Source of the DNA: a virus
Virus record (IMG/VR): IMGVR_UViG_3300005095_000026
Coordinates: 1-39,804 of that record
DNA length: 39,804 bases
Direction: 5' to 3' (one strand)
The stretch's first letter is position 1; the number at the start of each line of letters is the position of its first letter. A model generated the notes under the pieces. The model worked only from the letters and a program-made list of their open reading frames with translations. It searched no databases and was not told the DNA's origin. The position numbers and the translations under genes were made by a program. Below are positions 1 to 7,704 of the stretch, in pieces.

Positions 1-43
1 ATCTTTTTATCTTTTCTGGTAGTATTTTAGCAAGTTCTTTTGT
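1..43. repeat. Terminal identity, left copy (circular join)
   Basis: The first 43 bases are identical to the last 43 (39762-39804). A minus-strand reading frame continues without a break across the join, so the repeat marks a circular or circularly permuted molecule of about 39,761 bp. The short length suggests assembly overlap rather than a biological terminal repeat. Confidence 0.9.
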
Positions 44-628
44 TTGCAAGTTAGTTAACACTTTTTTTAACTCGTCAAGCCCTTCTGCTTCATATTTTTC
101 AAAATGTGTTCCAGCATCTTCCCAATAGCCCATATTTTTATTGTAATCTTTATTTATTGTGTAAAAACCTTTTTCATCATCCCATTTAAGAACAAGTTTA
201 CTATCCCAATCATTTCCCTCATCATAGTAATCTATACAGCCGATTTCTATTCGACTCCAATTCCCTTTTTCTTTTAACTCCTCACCTAATTTATTAAGCT
301 TCAAAAAGGTTAAAGCTTTAAGTTTGTTAGCTTCTTTTTTTCTTAAATCATTTAGCTTACCCCACTCACTTGGAAGTCTATTTACATCTAAAAAGTCATT
401 TTTAAAATCTTTCAATTTTTCTATTTCCTCATCATACCTATCAAACAAAACTTTTATCTTGTCAGCAAAGTCAGAGAGATCATTTATTTTTGTAGATGTT
501 TTAAGCTCGACATCTCCACAAAAGATCTTCCCTTTTTTGATTTTGTAACTATAGCTTGATACCTCCACAAAATCAACTAGCTCTCTACTTAGTATTGCTT
601 CTACAATTTCTGTTTTTAGATTTTTCAT
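1..628 (-). CDS. Hypothetical protein crossing the circular join (N-terminal 209 codons)
   Basis: This frame starts at ATG 628 and reads off the left end. On the circle it continues at 39804 and stops at 39697, giving 230 residues; the length in frame (693 nt) supports the join. The protein is charged and lysine-rich, with predicted helix or coiled-coil character in the middle and at the C terminus and no signal peptide or membrane segment. I do not recognise a family. It starts two bases after the stop of the 109-residue gene upstream, so the two are probably co-translated from the consensus promoter at 1067-1095. Position between terminase and head genes together with a private promoter suggests a moron. 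Confidence 0.75.
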   Translation of the reverse strand, partial: MKNLKTEIVEAILSRELVDFVEVSSYSYKIKKGKIFCGDVELKTSTKINDLSDFADKIKVLFDRYDEEIEKLKDFKNDFLDVNRLPSEWGKLNDLRKKEANKLKALTFLKLNKLGEELKEKGNWSRIEIGCIDYYDEGNDWDSKLVLKWDDEKGFYTINKDYNKNMGYWEDAGTHFEKYEAEGLDELKKVLTNLQTKELAKILPEKIKR

Positions 629-630
629 GT

Positions 631-960
631 TTATTTTCTCCTCTCTAGTATTTTATTTAATCTTTTAGCAAATCCTTTAATCTTTGTTAAATTTGTTTTT
701 TTACCATCTACATAAAACTCTTTTGTAAAATAGACATTACTGCAACTCATGCTTAATTCCAAAGTTACCTCTATGTTAGAACCTAAGATGTCCATATTGT
801 AAACATCTTTAAATTCTCTTGCTCTTCTCATTGAGGCAACTCGTGGTGGAGTCCAAAAGTAAGTATTTTTATGAGATTCTACAGTCTCTATAATTTTATT
901 TAATTCTCTAAGAGCCCCATTGATAGTTTTTGTTCTGCTGTTTTTTGTAATCCTTGCCAT
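631..960 (-). CDS. Hypothetical small protein, first gene of a moron-like pair
   Basis: The 109-residue basic protein starts at ATG 960 after an AAAAAGG ribosome site. It has a lysine/arginine-rich start and end and no membrane segment; I do not recognise the family. It is the first gene after a perfect consensus promoter and a structured leader (988-1042), and its stop lies two bases before the start of the next gene. That arrangement, between terminase and capsid genes, suggests an independently transcribed cargo unit. Function unknown. Confidence 0.65.
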   Translation of the reverse strand: MARITKNSRTKTINGALRELNKIIETVESHKNTYFWTPPRVASMRRAREFKDVYNMDILGSNIEVTLELSMSCSNVYFTKEFYVDGKKTNLTKIKGFAKRLNKILERRK

Positions 961-987
961 AACTTTTCCTTTTTATGTTATCATGGC

Positions 988-1042
988 GAGTCGCAAGACT
1001 CAAAGTCGGAGACCTTTGCTTTGGTCGGTCAAGGTCTCCGAC
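988..1042 (-). promoter_or_regulatory. Structured 5' leader with two perfect hairpins
   Basis: Between the promoter at 1067-1095 and the ATG at 960 lie a perfect 12-bp stem (1005-1016 with 1031-1042, 14-nt loop) and a 5-bp stem closed by a tetraloop (988-992 with 997-1001). There is no U tract, so these are not an intrinsic terminator. They could be an operator, an mRNA-stabilising leader or an RNA switch. Confidence 0.55.
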
Positions 1043-1066
1043 ACCTCATTTTCTTTTCATACCATA

Positions 1067-1095
1067 ATTATAACAAATTTTCGTGATTTTGTCAA
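1067..1095 (-). promoter_or_regulatory. Consensus sigma70-type promoter
   Basis: On the minus strand TTGACA (1090-1095) and TATAAT (1067-1072) are separated by exactly 17 bases, a perfect consensus. The start would be near 1060, reading leftward into the 631-960 gene and its partner. So strong a promoter in the late region suggests expression during lysogeny. Confidence 0.75.
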
Positions 1096-1159
1096 GGGTT
1101 TTCGTTGTTTTTTGATGAAAATCATAGTTTTTTAACGATTTTATATATAAAAAGTGAGA

Positions 1160-1852
1160 TTATTCCCAGATTTCTTCTCTTTTTAGTCTGTTTTGCAGAT
1201 ATGCTTCATCCATCCAGCTTTTATGAAAATCGTATAGATCTTGATTATTGTCTATGATATATTGTTCTATTTGTGCATTATCACTTAGATTTCCACTTCC
1301 TTCTATGCAGTAAAAATTATCTTTTGTTTTTACGAGGATGATTTTTGAGTGATTCCAATTTAGTTTTACTTTTATATCGTATTTGTCTTTATTTTGTGTG
1401 AAAAGGTCTTGGAGTTGTGCTATTCTCTTAGGCATACGAAATCTTACAGATTCGCTTATCATAAGTCTTAGAGTTTTTATTTGTCCTGCTTTTAGTAGAT
1501 CAAAAAGTGCTTCAATAATCGTCTCTTTTATGTTAAAAGTTGATAGATGCATGTGTTCTATCTCTTCTCTTTCTAGGATATATAGGATAAAAGTGTAAGC
1601 ATTAAAAGCTTCTTGGGTGATAATTCTATACTGTTCATTTTCTTTTGGAAGAGGTAGAAGCTCTTTTATGTTTGATAATTTTAAAAAATGTAGATTTTTG
1701 TATTTTATAAATCTTTCTCTGCTTTTTATCTTTGCAACTTCACCTTTTGCTGCAGCTTCAGCCACAAGATCGTCAGAGTCTCTTTTATCGATCTGTTGCT
1801 CATCATCTTCCTCGAACTCTACATCTCCCCATAGGTCAAAATCATCCAACAT
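1160..1852 (-). CDS. PLD-like nuclease domain protein
   Basis: The 230-residue protein starts at ATG 1852, overlapping the preceding gene by 11 bases. The N terminus is very acidic. The C-terminal part carries a single HKD-like motif, NHSKIILV, followed by an IEGSGNLSDNA segment, the signature of phospholipase-D-like nuclease domains found singly in small phage proteins that would dimerise to form an active site. It follows terminase and a small helical protein, so a role in DNA processing at packaging is possible. The motif is visible; the nuclease activity is inferred. Confidence 0.6.
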   Translation of the reverse strand: MLDDFDLWGDVEFEEDDEQQIDKRDSDDLVAEAAAKGEVAKIKSRERFIKYKNLHFLKLSNIKELLPLPKENEQYRIITQEAFNAYTFILYILEREEIEHMHLSTFNIKETIIEALFDLLKAGQIKTLRLMISESVRFRMPKRIAQLQDLFTQNKDKYDIKVKLNWNHSKIILVKTKDNFYCIEGSGNLSDNAQIEQYIIDNNQDLYDFHKSWMDEAYLQNRLKREEIWE

Positions 1853-2057
1853 ATTTGTCTCCTTTTATATCTGGATAATCTCTCTCAAGATTTGAAAGAG
1901 ATTCATGATATTTGGCAGATGAATTTACGACTTTTTCTATCGCTTCGCTTATTGAGATATCCTCTTTTTCTGCTATTTTTTCCAGCACAAAAAGAGTTCT
2001 GTTTTTAAAACTAAGATACCTTCTTAGTATATTTTTTTTATCCCAAAAGCTCTTCAT
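1842..2057 (-). CDS. Small helical protein, possible ribbon-helix-helix
   Basis: This 71-residue gene starts at ATG 2057, immediately after the terminase stop, and overlaps the start of the PLD-like gene. Residues about 16-45 form a strand-helix-helix pattern resembling ribbon-helix-helix DNA-binding proteins. It is not the gpW connector, which is recognisable elsewhere (38769-38981). Tight coupling to the nuclease-like gene suggests they act together. Family assignment is tentative. Confidence 0.5.
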   Translation of the reverse strand: MKSFWDKKNILRRYLSFKNRTLFVLEKIAEKEDISISEAIEKVVNSSAKYHESLSNLERDYPDIKGDKYVG

Positions 2058-3959
2058 CTATTCTACTCCTCTGCTTAATATTCGTCTTCTTCTTTTTGTT
2101 GTTTTTTTTATTGATGTGTGATACAGCGGTTCGCTCATCTTTTCAACATCTCTTGGACATAGCTCATAGGCTGCTTTTGCATAAACCCTTATGTCTGTTG
2201 CCTCATTTCTCTTTCTCGCAGGATTTAACCATCTTCCTGTCTCATCCTGTACCTCTACAGTAAGCTGCTCAAAATATGATCTATCATAGAGTCCTTTATT
2301 GTCACTTCCGTATAGCTCTTCATTTTCGTTCTCTTCTTTGTATGGAAAGTGGCAGTACCCTGGACCTTTTTCTGTAAGAGCCAGATTTGCATAAAACTCA
2401 TCCTTTATCATGTTTACTCCGACCTGATAAAATCTTGTGTCATATTTGTTTTTACTAGGCTGCTTGTTTACAACAGGTGCATCCACAGGTTTTGCTCCCT
2501 TTATGGCATACACTCTCTTTGCATACTTCTTTTTACAATACCTGCTAACTGCCAGTGTTCTATGCCCTCCTGTATCTATAGCAGCTGCATATATCTTCAT
2601 ACTGTTTCCACACTCATGAACAAATGTGCTGTTTAGATAACTATCAAGTAGATCTTCGGTATCTTTAAGATTTGGATCCGACCTGATGATATATGTCTCT
2701 ATACTCCAAGTCTCACCATGTTTGCCGATCCCTAAAACCTCGATCTCGTACCTGTCATCTTGTGTATCTACTCCAGCAACAAGCAGATATACACCTTCAG
2801 GCACCTGGGCTTTGTACTTTTCTCGTCTATCCATAAGATCATGATGTTTGATCTTGACAGATGTATAATCCTCCTCCCATGGCTGAGCATCAAGAGTATT
2901 TTTCCAAGTTCTCATCTCCGAACTGTTTCCAGCGTTCATAAGCTTCTTGGCCTCTAAAAAGTCTTGAAATATCTCTCTCCAACTAAGCCATCCGATCGGA
3001 CTATAATAACTTGGCACTCTTCTGCTAAACACACTAGGATGAACTGGTTTTGCCGTAGGAAAATATCTGGCTCCATTCTCTTCTGCCATCATCCAAGTTT
3101 TATACTTCTCCTCTATCATAGATCCGCAATGCGGACACACAAAAAACACTTCGCTCTCTAAAACATACTCTTTACTATACTCAAAGTGAAAATGCTCAAA
3201 CTCAAACCGCACCATATTCTCTTTTGTCTGTTTGCCCACATGTCTTGGCGTACAGTGCGGACATGGCATGTAATAATGTTCTTGATTTCCCCTGAGATAG
3301 TTTTTTAATATCTTTGATTTTCTTTTTGTAGTCGGTGTGGAGTTAGAATATATCTTTCTTTTTCGTCCAAAACTATTGGTTCTCTTTATAGCTAACTTTA
3401 TCGGATCACCTTCCTCCCCTACCTCTTCAGGAAACCTGTCACAGTCATCTAGCAATAAAATCCGAATAGAAGCATTTGCATAACTAGCTGTCGATTGAGC
3501 CCAGGCAATGTTTAAAAAACCGTTCATAAACTCTTTTAGAAAAGTACCGCCACCATCATCTTTCTGCTTTGCATCTTTAATAACTGCCAACACTTCAGGC
3601 ATCACCTGAATGGCTGGAGTTAATTTGTTTGCAGAATGATTTTTTGCAACCTCTTTGGTCATCATTAAAAGCAGTATAGGGCTTGGTACTTGCTTTATAT
3701 AAAACAGCGATATATTGTTTGCAACTTCAGAAAATCCAAGCTGGGTGCCTTTCATAACATGCTCTTCGTTTGCATATGAAAAAGGCGACATAAGTTCCAT
3801 CGATCTTTTGCAGTATGGCGTTCTGCTCACTCTATATCGCCCAGGTTCACTGGAGCCTTTTCCTGCTAAAATTCGCTCTTTTTCAGCCCATTCACAAACA
3901 TTTAGTTTTGGATCTGGTTTTATACCAGCCAAAAACCCAGTCACATAAGGACAGCTCAA
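2058..3959 (-). CDS. terL: Terminase large subunit (lambda gpA family)
   Basis: This is the packaging motor and nuclease that translocates DNA into the procapsid and cuts the concatemer. The 633 residues match the lambda gpA length. Visible elements are a Walker A-like KGTQLGFSE (about 70-78), Walker B ILLLDDCD (about 167-174), two zinc-ribbon CPHC pairs (about 233 and 275) and nuclease acidic segments AGVDTQDD (about 395) and AAIDTGGHRT. The TTG start overlaps the TGA of the small subunit and has GGGAG seven bases upstream. The gpA type, together with gpW, gpB-like portal and gpD/gpE-like head proteins, suggests cos packaging. Confidence 0.95.
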   Translation of the reverse strand: MSCPYVTGFLAGIKPDPKLNVCEWAEKERILAGKGSSEPGRYRVSRTPYCKRSMELMSPFSYANEEHVMKGTQLGFSEVANNISLFYIKQVPSPILLLMMTKEVAKNHSANKLTPAIQVMPEVLAVIKDAKQKDDGGGTFLKEFMNGFLNIAWAQSTASYANASIRILLLDDCDRFPEEVGEEGDPIKLAIKRTNSFGRKRKIYSNSTPTTKRKSKILKNYLRGNQEHYYMPCPHCTPRHVGKQTKENMVRFEFEHFHFEYSKEYVLESEVFFVCPHCGSMIEEKYKTWMMAEENGARYFPTAKPVHPSVFSRRVPSYYSPIGWLSWREIFQDFLEAKKLMNAGNSSEMRTWKNTLDAQPWEEDYTSVKIKHHDLMDRREKYKAQVPEGVYLLVAGVDTQDDRYEIEVLGIGKHGETWSIETYIIRSDPNLKDTEDLLDSYLNSTFVHECGNSMKIYAAAIDTGGHRTLAVSRYCKKKYAKRVYAIKGAKPVDAPVVNKQPSKNKYDTRFYQVGVNMIKDEFYANLALTEKGPGYCHFPYKEENENEELYGSDNKGLYDRSYFEQLTVEVQDETGRWLNPARKRNEATDIRVYAKAAYELCPRDVEKMSEPLYHTSIKKTTKRRRRILSRGVE

Positions 3960-4576
3960 CTCTGTACTCCCTCAAGAGCATATATAAGCTCTTCAACCAA
4001 CAACTCTCTTATCTGTATCTCGTCATCCATAGTGGCGATGATAGATGACATCCTTTCAGGAACATTCATAACAGCATCACGAACTTTACGACCGAGTTCG
4101 TAGGCATTTTTTTCTATCTCCTCATTTAAGCTATATTTCCCAGTCTTTATATTATAATCAAGCTGTGCCATCTTCCCAAGATAAAACTCTTTAAAAAGCT
4201 TCACCTGGTTTAGATTTTTTGGGATCTTCTCTTTTGTTGTGTCTATACCTTTTGCGGCTGCTTCAACTCTTATCTTTTCAGCTTCTTCCCGCTCTCTCTC
4301 AAGCTCTGCTTTCTCATCGTCAGTCATATCTGCTATAGTCTTATACTCTGCTTTACGATCAAAAGGAAGAGTATTTTTATCAACTCTCCTTTTTGCCTCA
4401 TTTGCTTCTCTCTGTGCATCGCGAGTTGGATCTTGATTGTCGAGGATAGCTTGTTTAGCTTCCTCAACTTTTACTTTTCCATCATAGAGAGTGATCGTGC
4501 CATCATTAACTTTTTCATTTACAAAAGTATGAGACCGACCGATAATCTTAGCAAACCGCCGCCGAGAAACTAACAA
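3956..4576 (-). CDS. terS: Terminase small subunit (Nu1-like)
   Basis: The 206-residue protein has an N-terminal helix-turn-helix (SRRRFAKIIGRSHTFVNEKV, about residues 4-23) like the DNA-recognition domain of lambda Nu1, followed by a long charged helical region and a C-terminal part expected to contact the large subunit. The TTG start at 4576 is preceded at eight bases by AGGAGG. Its TGA overlaps the TTG of the large subunit. Role: recognise the packaging site and load the motor. Confidence 0.8.
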   Translation of the reverse strand: MLVSRRRFAKIIGRSHTFVNEKVNDGTITLYDGKVKVEEAKQAILDNQDPTRDAQREANEAKRRVDKNTLPFDRKAEYKTIADMTDDEKAELEREREEAEKIRVEAAAKGIDTTKEKIPKNLNQVKLFKEFYLGKMAQLDYNIKTGKYSLNEEIEKNAYELGRKVRDAVMNVPERMSSIIATMDDEIQIRELLVEELIYALEGVQS

Positions 4577-4577
4577 A

Positions 4578-4802
4578 TCATAAACCTCCTAACTTATTGA
4601 AAAATCTTCTAACTAAATAACTTCTAATATAGCTAGATACAAAAAACATAATAGTCGAAACACTAGCTAACTCCGAACTGCTCAAAAAAACCAATCTTGG
4701 AAATATAAAATAAACAATACACCAGCCAATAATGATACCAATGATCTGATTTGTCAAAACCTCATAATGACTATGCTTTTTAAGTTGCATTTTTATACTC
4801 AC
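4578..4802 (-). CDS. Small two-helix membrane protein (DUF7220-like)
   Basis: The 74-residue protein has two hydrophobic segments (about 21-40 and 45-62) and a basic C terminus (RSYLVRRFFNKL), the pattern of small phage membrane proteins commonly next to terminase genes. It could start at GTG 4802 or at ATG 4790; both lie inside the end of the methyltransferase gene and follow a GGAG. The stop adjoins the terminase small subunit. Function unknown. Confidence 0.65.
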   Translation of the reverse strand: MSIKMQLKKHSHYEVLTNQIIGIIIGWCIVYFIFPRLVFLSSSELASVSTIMFFVSSYIRSYLVRRFFNKLGGL

Positions 4803-5478
4803 TCCAATTCACTTCATGTCCATTTATGATTATGCTATCAATCTCAGTATAATCACAATACCTCTGAACTATTGTTTGTGCATATTTTGGATCTAACTCT
4901 ATCATTCGGCATTGTCTGCCACTATTTTCACAAGCTATAAGAGTCGTGCCAGAGCCTCCAAAAAGATCAAGCACTACATCATCGCCTTTTGTATTGTTTA
5001 GTATCTGGTACTCTATCAACTCTACAGGCTTCATTGTTGGATGCAGGTCGCATACAGTATGTCTGTCAAAATTTATAACAGTAACTTGCTTCCTATCACT
5101 CGCCCAAAGATGACCAGCTCCTTCTTTCCACCCATATAAGCAAGGCTCGTGTTTCCAGTGATAATCTTGTCTGCCTATAACCATTGAGTTTTTATTCCAT
5201 ATTAAGCATTGTCTAACTTTCCATTCGCAATCTCTACAAGCTCCTCTAAAATTATAACCTTCAGAATCAGCATGCCAAATATAAAAAACAGCACCTTTTT
5301 TCATGACCGCATCAGCATTTGAAAAAGCATCTCTTAAGAATGATCTAAAAGCCACATCTTCCATACTGTCGTTTTGTATAGTCATAGCTTTATCGCTTTT
5401 GCCGACATAATCTACATTATAAGGCGGATCGGTGATAAGTTGGTCTGCCAATCCCCCCCCCCATAAGTTTTTCAACAT
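4780..5478 (-). CDS. DNA methyltransferase, catalytic half (out of frame with its ParB half)
   Basis: This part holds an amino-methyltransferase domain. The catalytic TDPPYNV comes first and the AdoMet-binding LDLFGGSGTT comes late, the beta-class order of N6-adenine or N4-cytosine methylases. In the sequence as given it is cut off from its ParB-like N-terminal half by a run of ten G residues (5453-5462). Nine Gs would join them into one 409-residue protein reading MGGGLADQ across the tract. The apparent ATG at 5478 lies upstream of the tract in the wrong frame and is unlikely to be a real start. Role: modification of phage or host DNA. State here: off unless the tract slips. Confidence 0.85.
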   Translation of the reverse strand: MLKNLWGGGLADQLITDPPYNVDYVGKSDKAMTIQNDSMEDVAFRSFLRDAFSNADAVMKKGAVFYIWHADSEGYNFRGACRDCEWKVRQCLIWNKNSMVIGRQDYHWKHEPCLYGWKEGAGHLWASDRKQVTVINFDRHTVCDLHPTMKPVELIEYQILNNTKGDDVVLDLFGGSGTTLIACENSGRQCRMIELDPKYAQTIVQRYCDYTEIDSIIINGHEVNWSEYKNAT

Positions 5479-6010
5479 CTTTTATATTTGTACTATCCCC
5501 ACATAAAAGCTTATGATTTCCAAGTTCTACGATATCGCCACTTTTTATAACTATATTTTTTTCATCAACTTCTGGAATTATATCCGCGGAGCCATCATCC
5601 TCGTCATCTTCAAACTCAATCCCAAAATCAGAAAGTTCATCCTGATTAAACCCTGTCAGTTCAAAATCAAATTCACTCTCTATTAAAAATTCAAACTCTT
5701 GTTTTAATAGTTTCTCATCAAAGCCTGTATTCATAGTGAGTTTATTATGTGCCAATATATAAGCTCTTCTCTTTGTCTCATCCAGATGTAAGAGTTTTAT
5801 AACTGGGATCTCATCCATTTCCATCTTCTTGGCAGCCAAATATCTACCATGTCCTTCAATAATTACATTATTCTCATCTAAGGCAATTGGATCATTGAAA
5901 CCAAACTCCTGTATAGATTTTACAATTTGGTCTATCTGCCAATCTGGGTGCAACTTTGCATTATTTTCAAAGCTTTTGATATTGTCTAGCTTTTCATTTT
6001 CTATCTTCAT
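5417..6010 (-). CDS. ParB-like N-terminal half of the methyltransferase (truncated by frameshift)
   Basis: Starts at ATG 6010 with AAGGAG upstream. Residues about 10-110 form a ParB/sulfiredoxin-type domain (GHGRYLAAKKM motif), common at the N terminus of phage DNA methyltransferases of about 400 residues. After MGGG the frame runs through an unrelated 11-residue tail and stops at 5417, with the true continuation in the next frame. ParB-like domains in such fusions are thought to aid DNA binding; whether this truncated form does anything is unknown. Confidence 0.85.
   Translation of the reverse strand: MKIENEKLDNIKSFENNAKLHPDWQIDQIVKSIQEFGFNDPIALDENNVIIEGHGRYLAAKKMEMDEIPVIKLLHLDETKRRAYILAHNKLTMNTGFDEKLLKQEFEFLIESEFDFELTGFNQDELSDFGIEFEDDEDDGSADIIPEVDEKNIVIKSGDIVELGNHKLLCGDSTNIKDVEKLMGGGIGRPTYHRSAL
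5453..5462 (-). repeat. Poly-G(10) tract, possible phase-variation switch
   Basis: Ten consecutive Cs on the plus strand are ten Gs in the coding strand, exactly at the junction of the ParB-like and methyltransferase domains. G9 restores one open frame; G10 truncates it. Such tracts are the classic slipped-strand switches of Campylobacter and relatives. Confidence 0.8.
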
Positions 6011-6173
6011 TGTTCTCCTTTATCTGCTCTTTTATAATTCTATCTTCATCTAAGATATCCTCCTGTTTTGGAAACTTCCACAATCAAAAGTGGAAAGCAA
6101 GTTTCACTGCCCAAAACTACAAAACACTCGCGTGTCGCCTTTACCCTCGTAGGTGAAAGTTCCCTAGAAGTAC

Positions 6174-6926
6174 CTAAACTTTTCTGTTAGCCATCGCTCG
6201 ATCGAACTGCTTGTAGAACTCTTTGTTAAAATCTCTTTCAAATCTTTTTCTTATTGTTCTTTCAAACTCTAATCGTGGCTTCTCTTTTACTTCTTCTTTT
6301 ACTATCCAAAGGGGGAAAGCTTTACGATTTAGTATCTTTTTTGGCTTTAATTTTCTGCCAGTTTTACCTACTCGTGATCTTTTTCCTTCTGTTTTTCCTT
6401 TTGGAACATAATATATCGCTGTATCGCCATGCTTGCTCCCTATTCTTCTATTTGAGCCTGAACCTACTCTGATCGGAGCCTCAAATACTCTGTATTTTTT
6501 TTTGTTTCCAAGCATTGTTTGGGCTTTTTTCTTTGCTGCTCTATTTTTCTTTCTGCCAAAAAGTTTTTCAAAATAATGTGTAGGGACTAATATCCCTCTT
6601 CCTCCATCGGCACGGCGAAGTTCTCCACTCTCATGATCCTCTATCCAATGCTCTTGACCGCTCCCTGGTCTATCCATATAGATTGTTACTCTTAGGTTAT
6701 GTTTGTTTGGTGTAGTTTTTTTTGGTCCATATCTTCTGCCTTCTTTGTACCAGCCGTTTGAAACATCAAAAGTTTGCTCTATGTGCTTAGATACATCGCT
6801 TTGAGCTGTTGCAGCAGTATATTTTAATGCCTGTGCTGTTGCGTATGGTATTTGTTTTTTCTTTGAGTTTTCGATGTCTGTTATCATTTTATCAAACGCC
6901 CTAAGCTCTGTAAATAGATCAGCCAT
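6174..6926 (-). CDS. Basic virion-associated protein, minor tail gpZ-like (tentative)
   Basis: The N-terminal region (about residues 15-55) resembles lambda gpZ and related tail-completion proteins: a helix with YATAQALKYTAATAQ, then the HIEQTFDVSN segment. The rest is very rich in lysine and arginine. The chosen ATG at 6926 has AGGA upstream; an in-frame ATG at 6944 is possible. It lies between replication and packaging genes rather than in the tail block, which is unusual. The 163 bases after its stop hold only a weak 6-bp hairpin (6076-6095). A DNA-binding virion protein is an alternative. Confidence 0.5.
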   Translation of the reverse strand: MADLFTELRAFDKMITDIENSKKKQIPYATAQALKYTAATAQSDVSKHIEQTFDVSNGWYKEGRRYGPKKTTPNKHNLRVTIYMDRPGSGQEHWIEDHESGELRRADGGRGILVPTHYFEKLFGRKKNRAAKKKAQTMLGNKKKYRVFEAPIRVGSGSNRRIGSKHGDTAIYYVPKGKTEGKRSRVGKTGRKLKPKKILNRKAFPLWIVKEEVKEKPRLEFERTIRKRFERDFNKEFYKQFDRAMANRKV

Positions 6927-7140
6927 GTGCATATTTCCTAACAATCTTTAATGCCGATTCCCATTTGAAGGCACACTTTGAGCCTTGATAGCGATGAGGC
7001 TTTAAATCTTTTCCTATCCACTCAAATATTCCTTTATTAAATACTCCTACAGCGTAGGTGTATTCGCTTGGTAAATTAAGAAAGTCTATAACTATATCTC
7101 CTTGTCGATGGTCTCTGCAGTAATTAGGATCTAATGTCAT
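6919..7140 (-). CDS. Hypothetical small protein
   Basis: The 73-residue protein overlaps the end of the helicase-loader gene by four bases (ATGA) and runs eight bases past the start of the next gene. It contains several aromatic residues (W, Y, F) and no membrane segment. I do not recognise the family. The coupling supports that it is real and part of the replication operon. Confidence 0.6.
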   Translation of the reverse strand: MTLDPNYCRDHRQGDIVIDFLNLPSEYTYAVGVFNKGIFEWIGKDLKPHRYQGSKCAFKWESALKIVRKYAHG

Positions 7141-7703
7141 GCTCTTGCTTTCTCCCTGCCTCGTAAACTTTCACCTCGCAGTGTAAACTTTTGGACATTA
7201 TTATCTCTAAGTCTATCGGCTGCACGATCTCCGATTGTTTTTTTAAACTCCTCTTGGGTTAAGTTGGTTATAAAGATTGTAGGCAGTTGATTGTCATATC
7301 GTGCAGATATTAGCTCTTCTAGTTGTATTTGTTGCCATTCAGCTAAATTTCTTTTTCCTATCTCGTCAATAACTAAAAGTTTTGCTCTGGCAAATTTATC
7401 AAATTCTTTGTATTCTTTTCTGTGGTATATCTCTAAGAGCTGAAATTCCGTGATATACTTACAGTGCAATCCTTTTTGAATAAGTCTATTTAGTAGTCCA
7501 ATAACAATGTGGGTCTTACCATTTCCGATCGAGCCAAAGATTATAAAATCATTCACTGAAGTCTCTCTTCCTTTATTCCAGTTAGCTCTAAGTTTATCGA
7601 CCAAGATGTCCTGTTCATCTGTAATGCCTTCAAATTTAGCTGATGCATATCGTGCAGGTATGTTTGATATCACTTTTAAGTCTAAAATATCTTGTTGTGT
7701 CAT
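7137..7703 (-). CDS. DnaC/IstB-like helicase loader ATPase
   Basis: An AAA+ ATPase of 188 residues with Walker A GSIGNGKT (about 57-64), Walker B LLVIDEIG (about 109-116), sensor-1 region IFITNLT and an arginine-rich RAADRLRD segment. This is the usual set for DnaC-like proteins that deliver the host DnaB helicase to a phage origin. It follows the O-like initiator by one base, as lambda P follows O, although P itself is unrelated in sequence. Starts at ATG 7703. Confidence 0.85.
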   Translation of the reverse strand: MTQQDILDLKVISNIPARYASAKFEGITDEQDILVDKLRANWNKGRETSVNDFIIFGSIGNGKTHIVIGLLNRLIQKGLHCKYITEFQLLEIYHRKEYKEFDKFARAKLLVIDEIGKRNLAEWQQIQLEELISARYDNQLPTIFITNLTQEEFKKTIGDRAADRLRDNNVQKFTLRGESLRGREKARA

Positions 7704-7704
7704 T

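Noticed and set aside
1-43. T7-like biological direct terminal repeats
   Set aside because: Too short, an ORF crosses the join, and gpA-type terminase predicts cos ends; assembly overlap of a circle is simpler.
1842-2057. gpW connector after terminase
   Set aside because: The gpW signature is clearly in 38769-38981, next to the portal.
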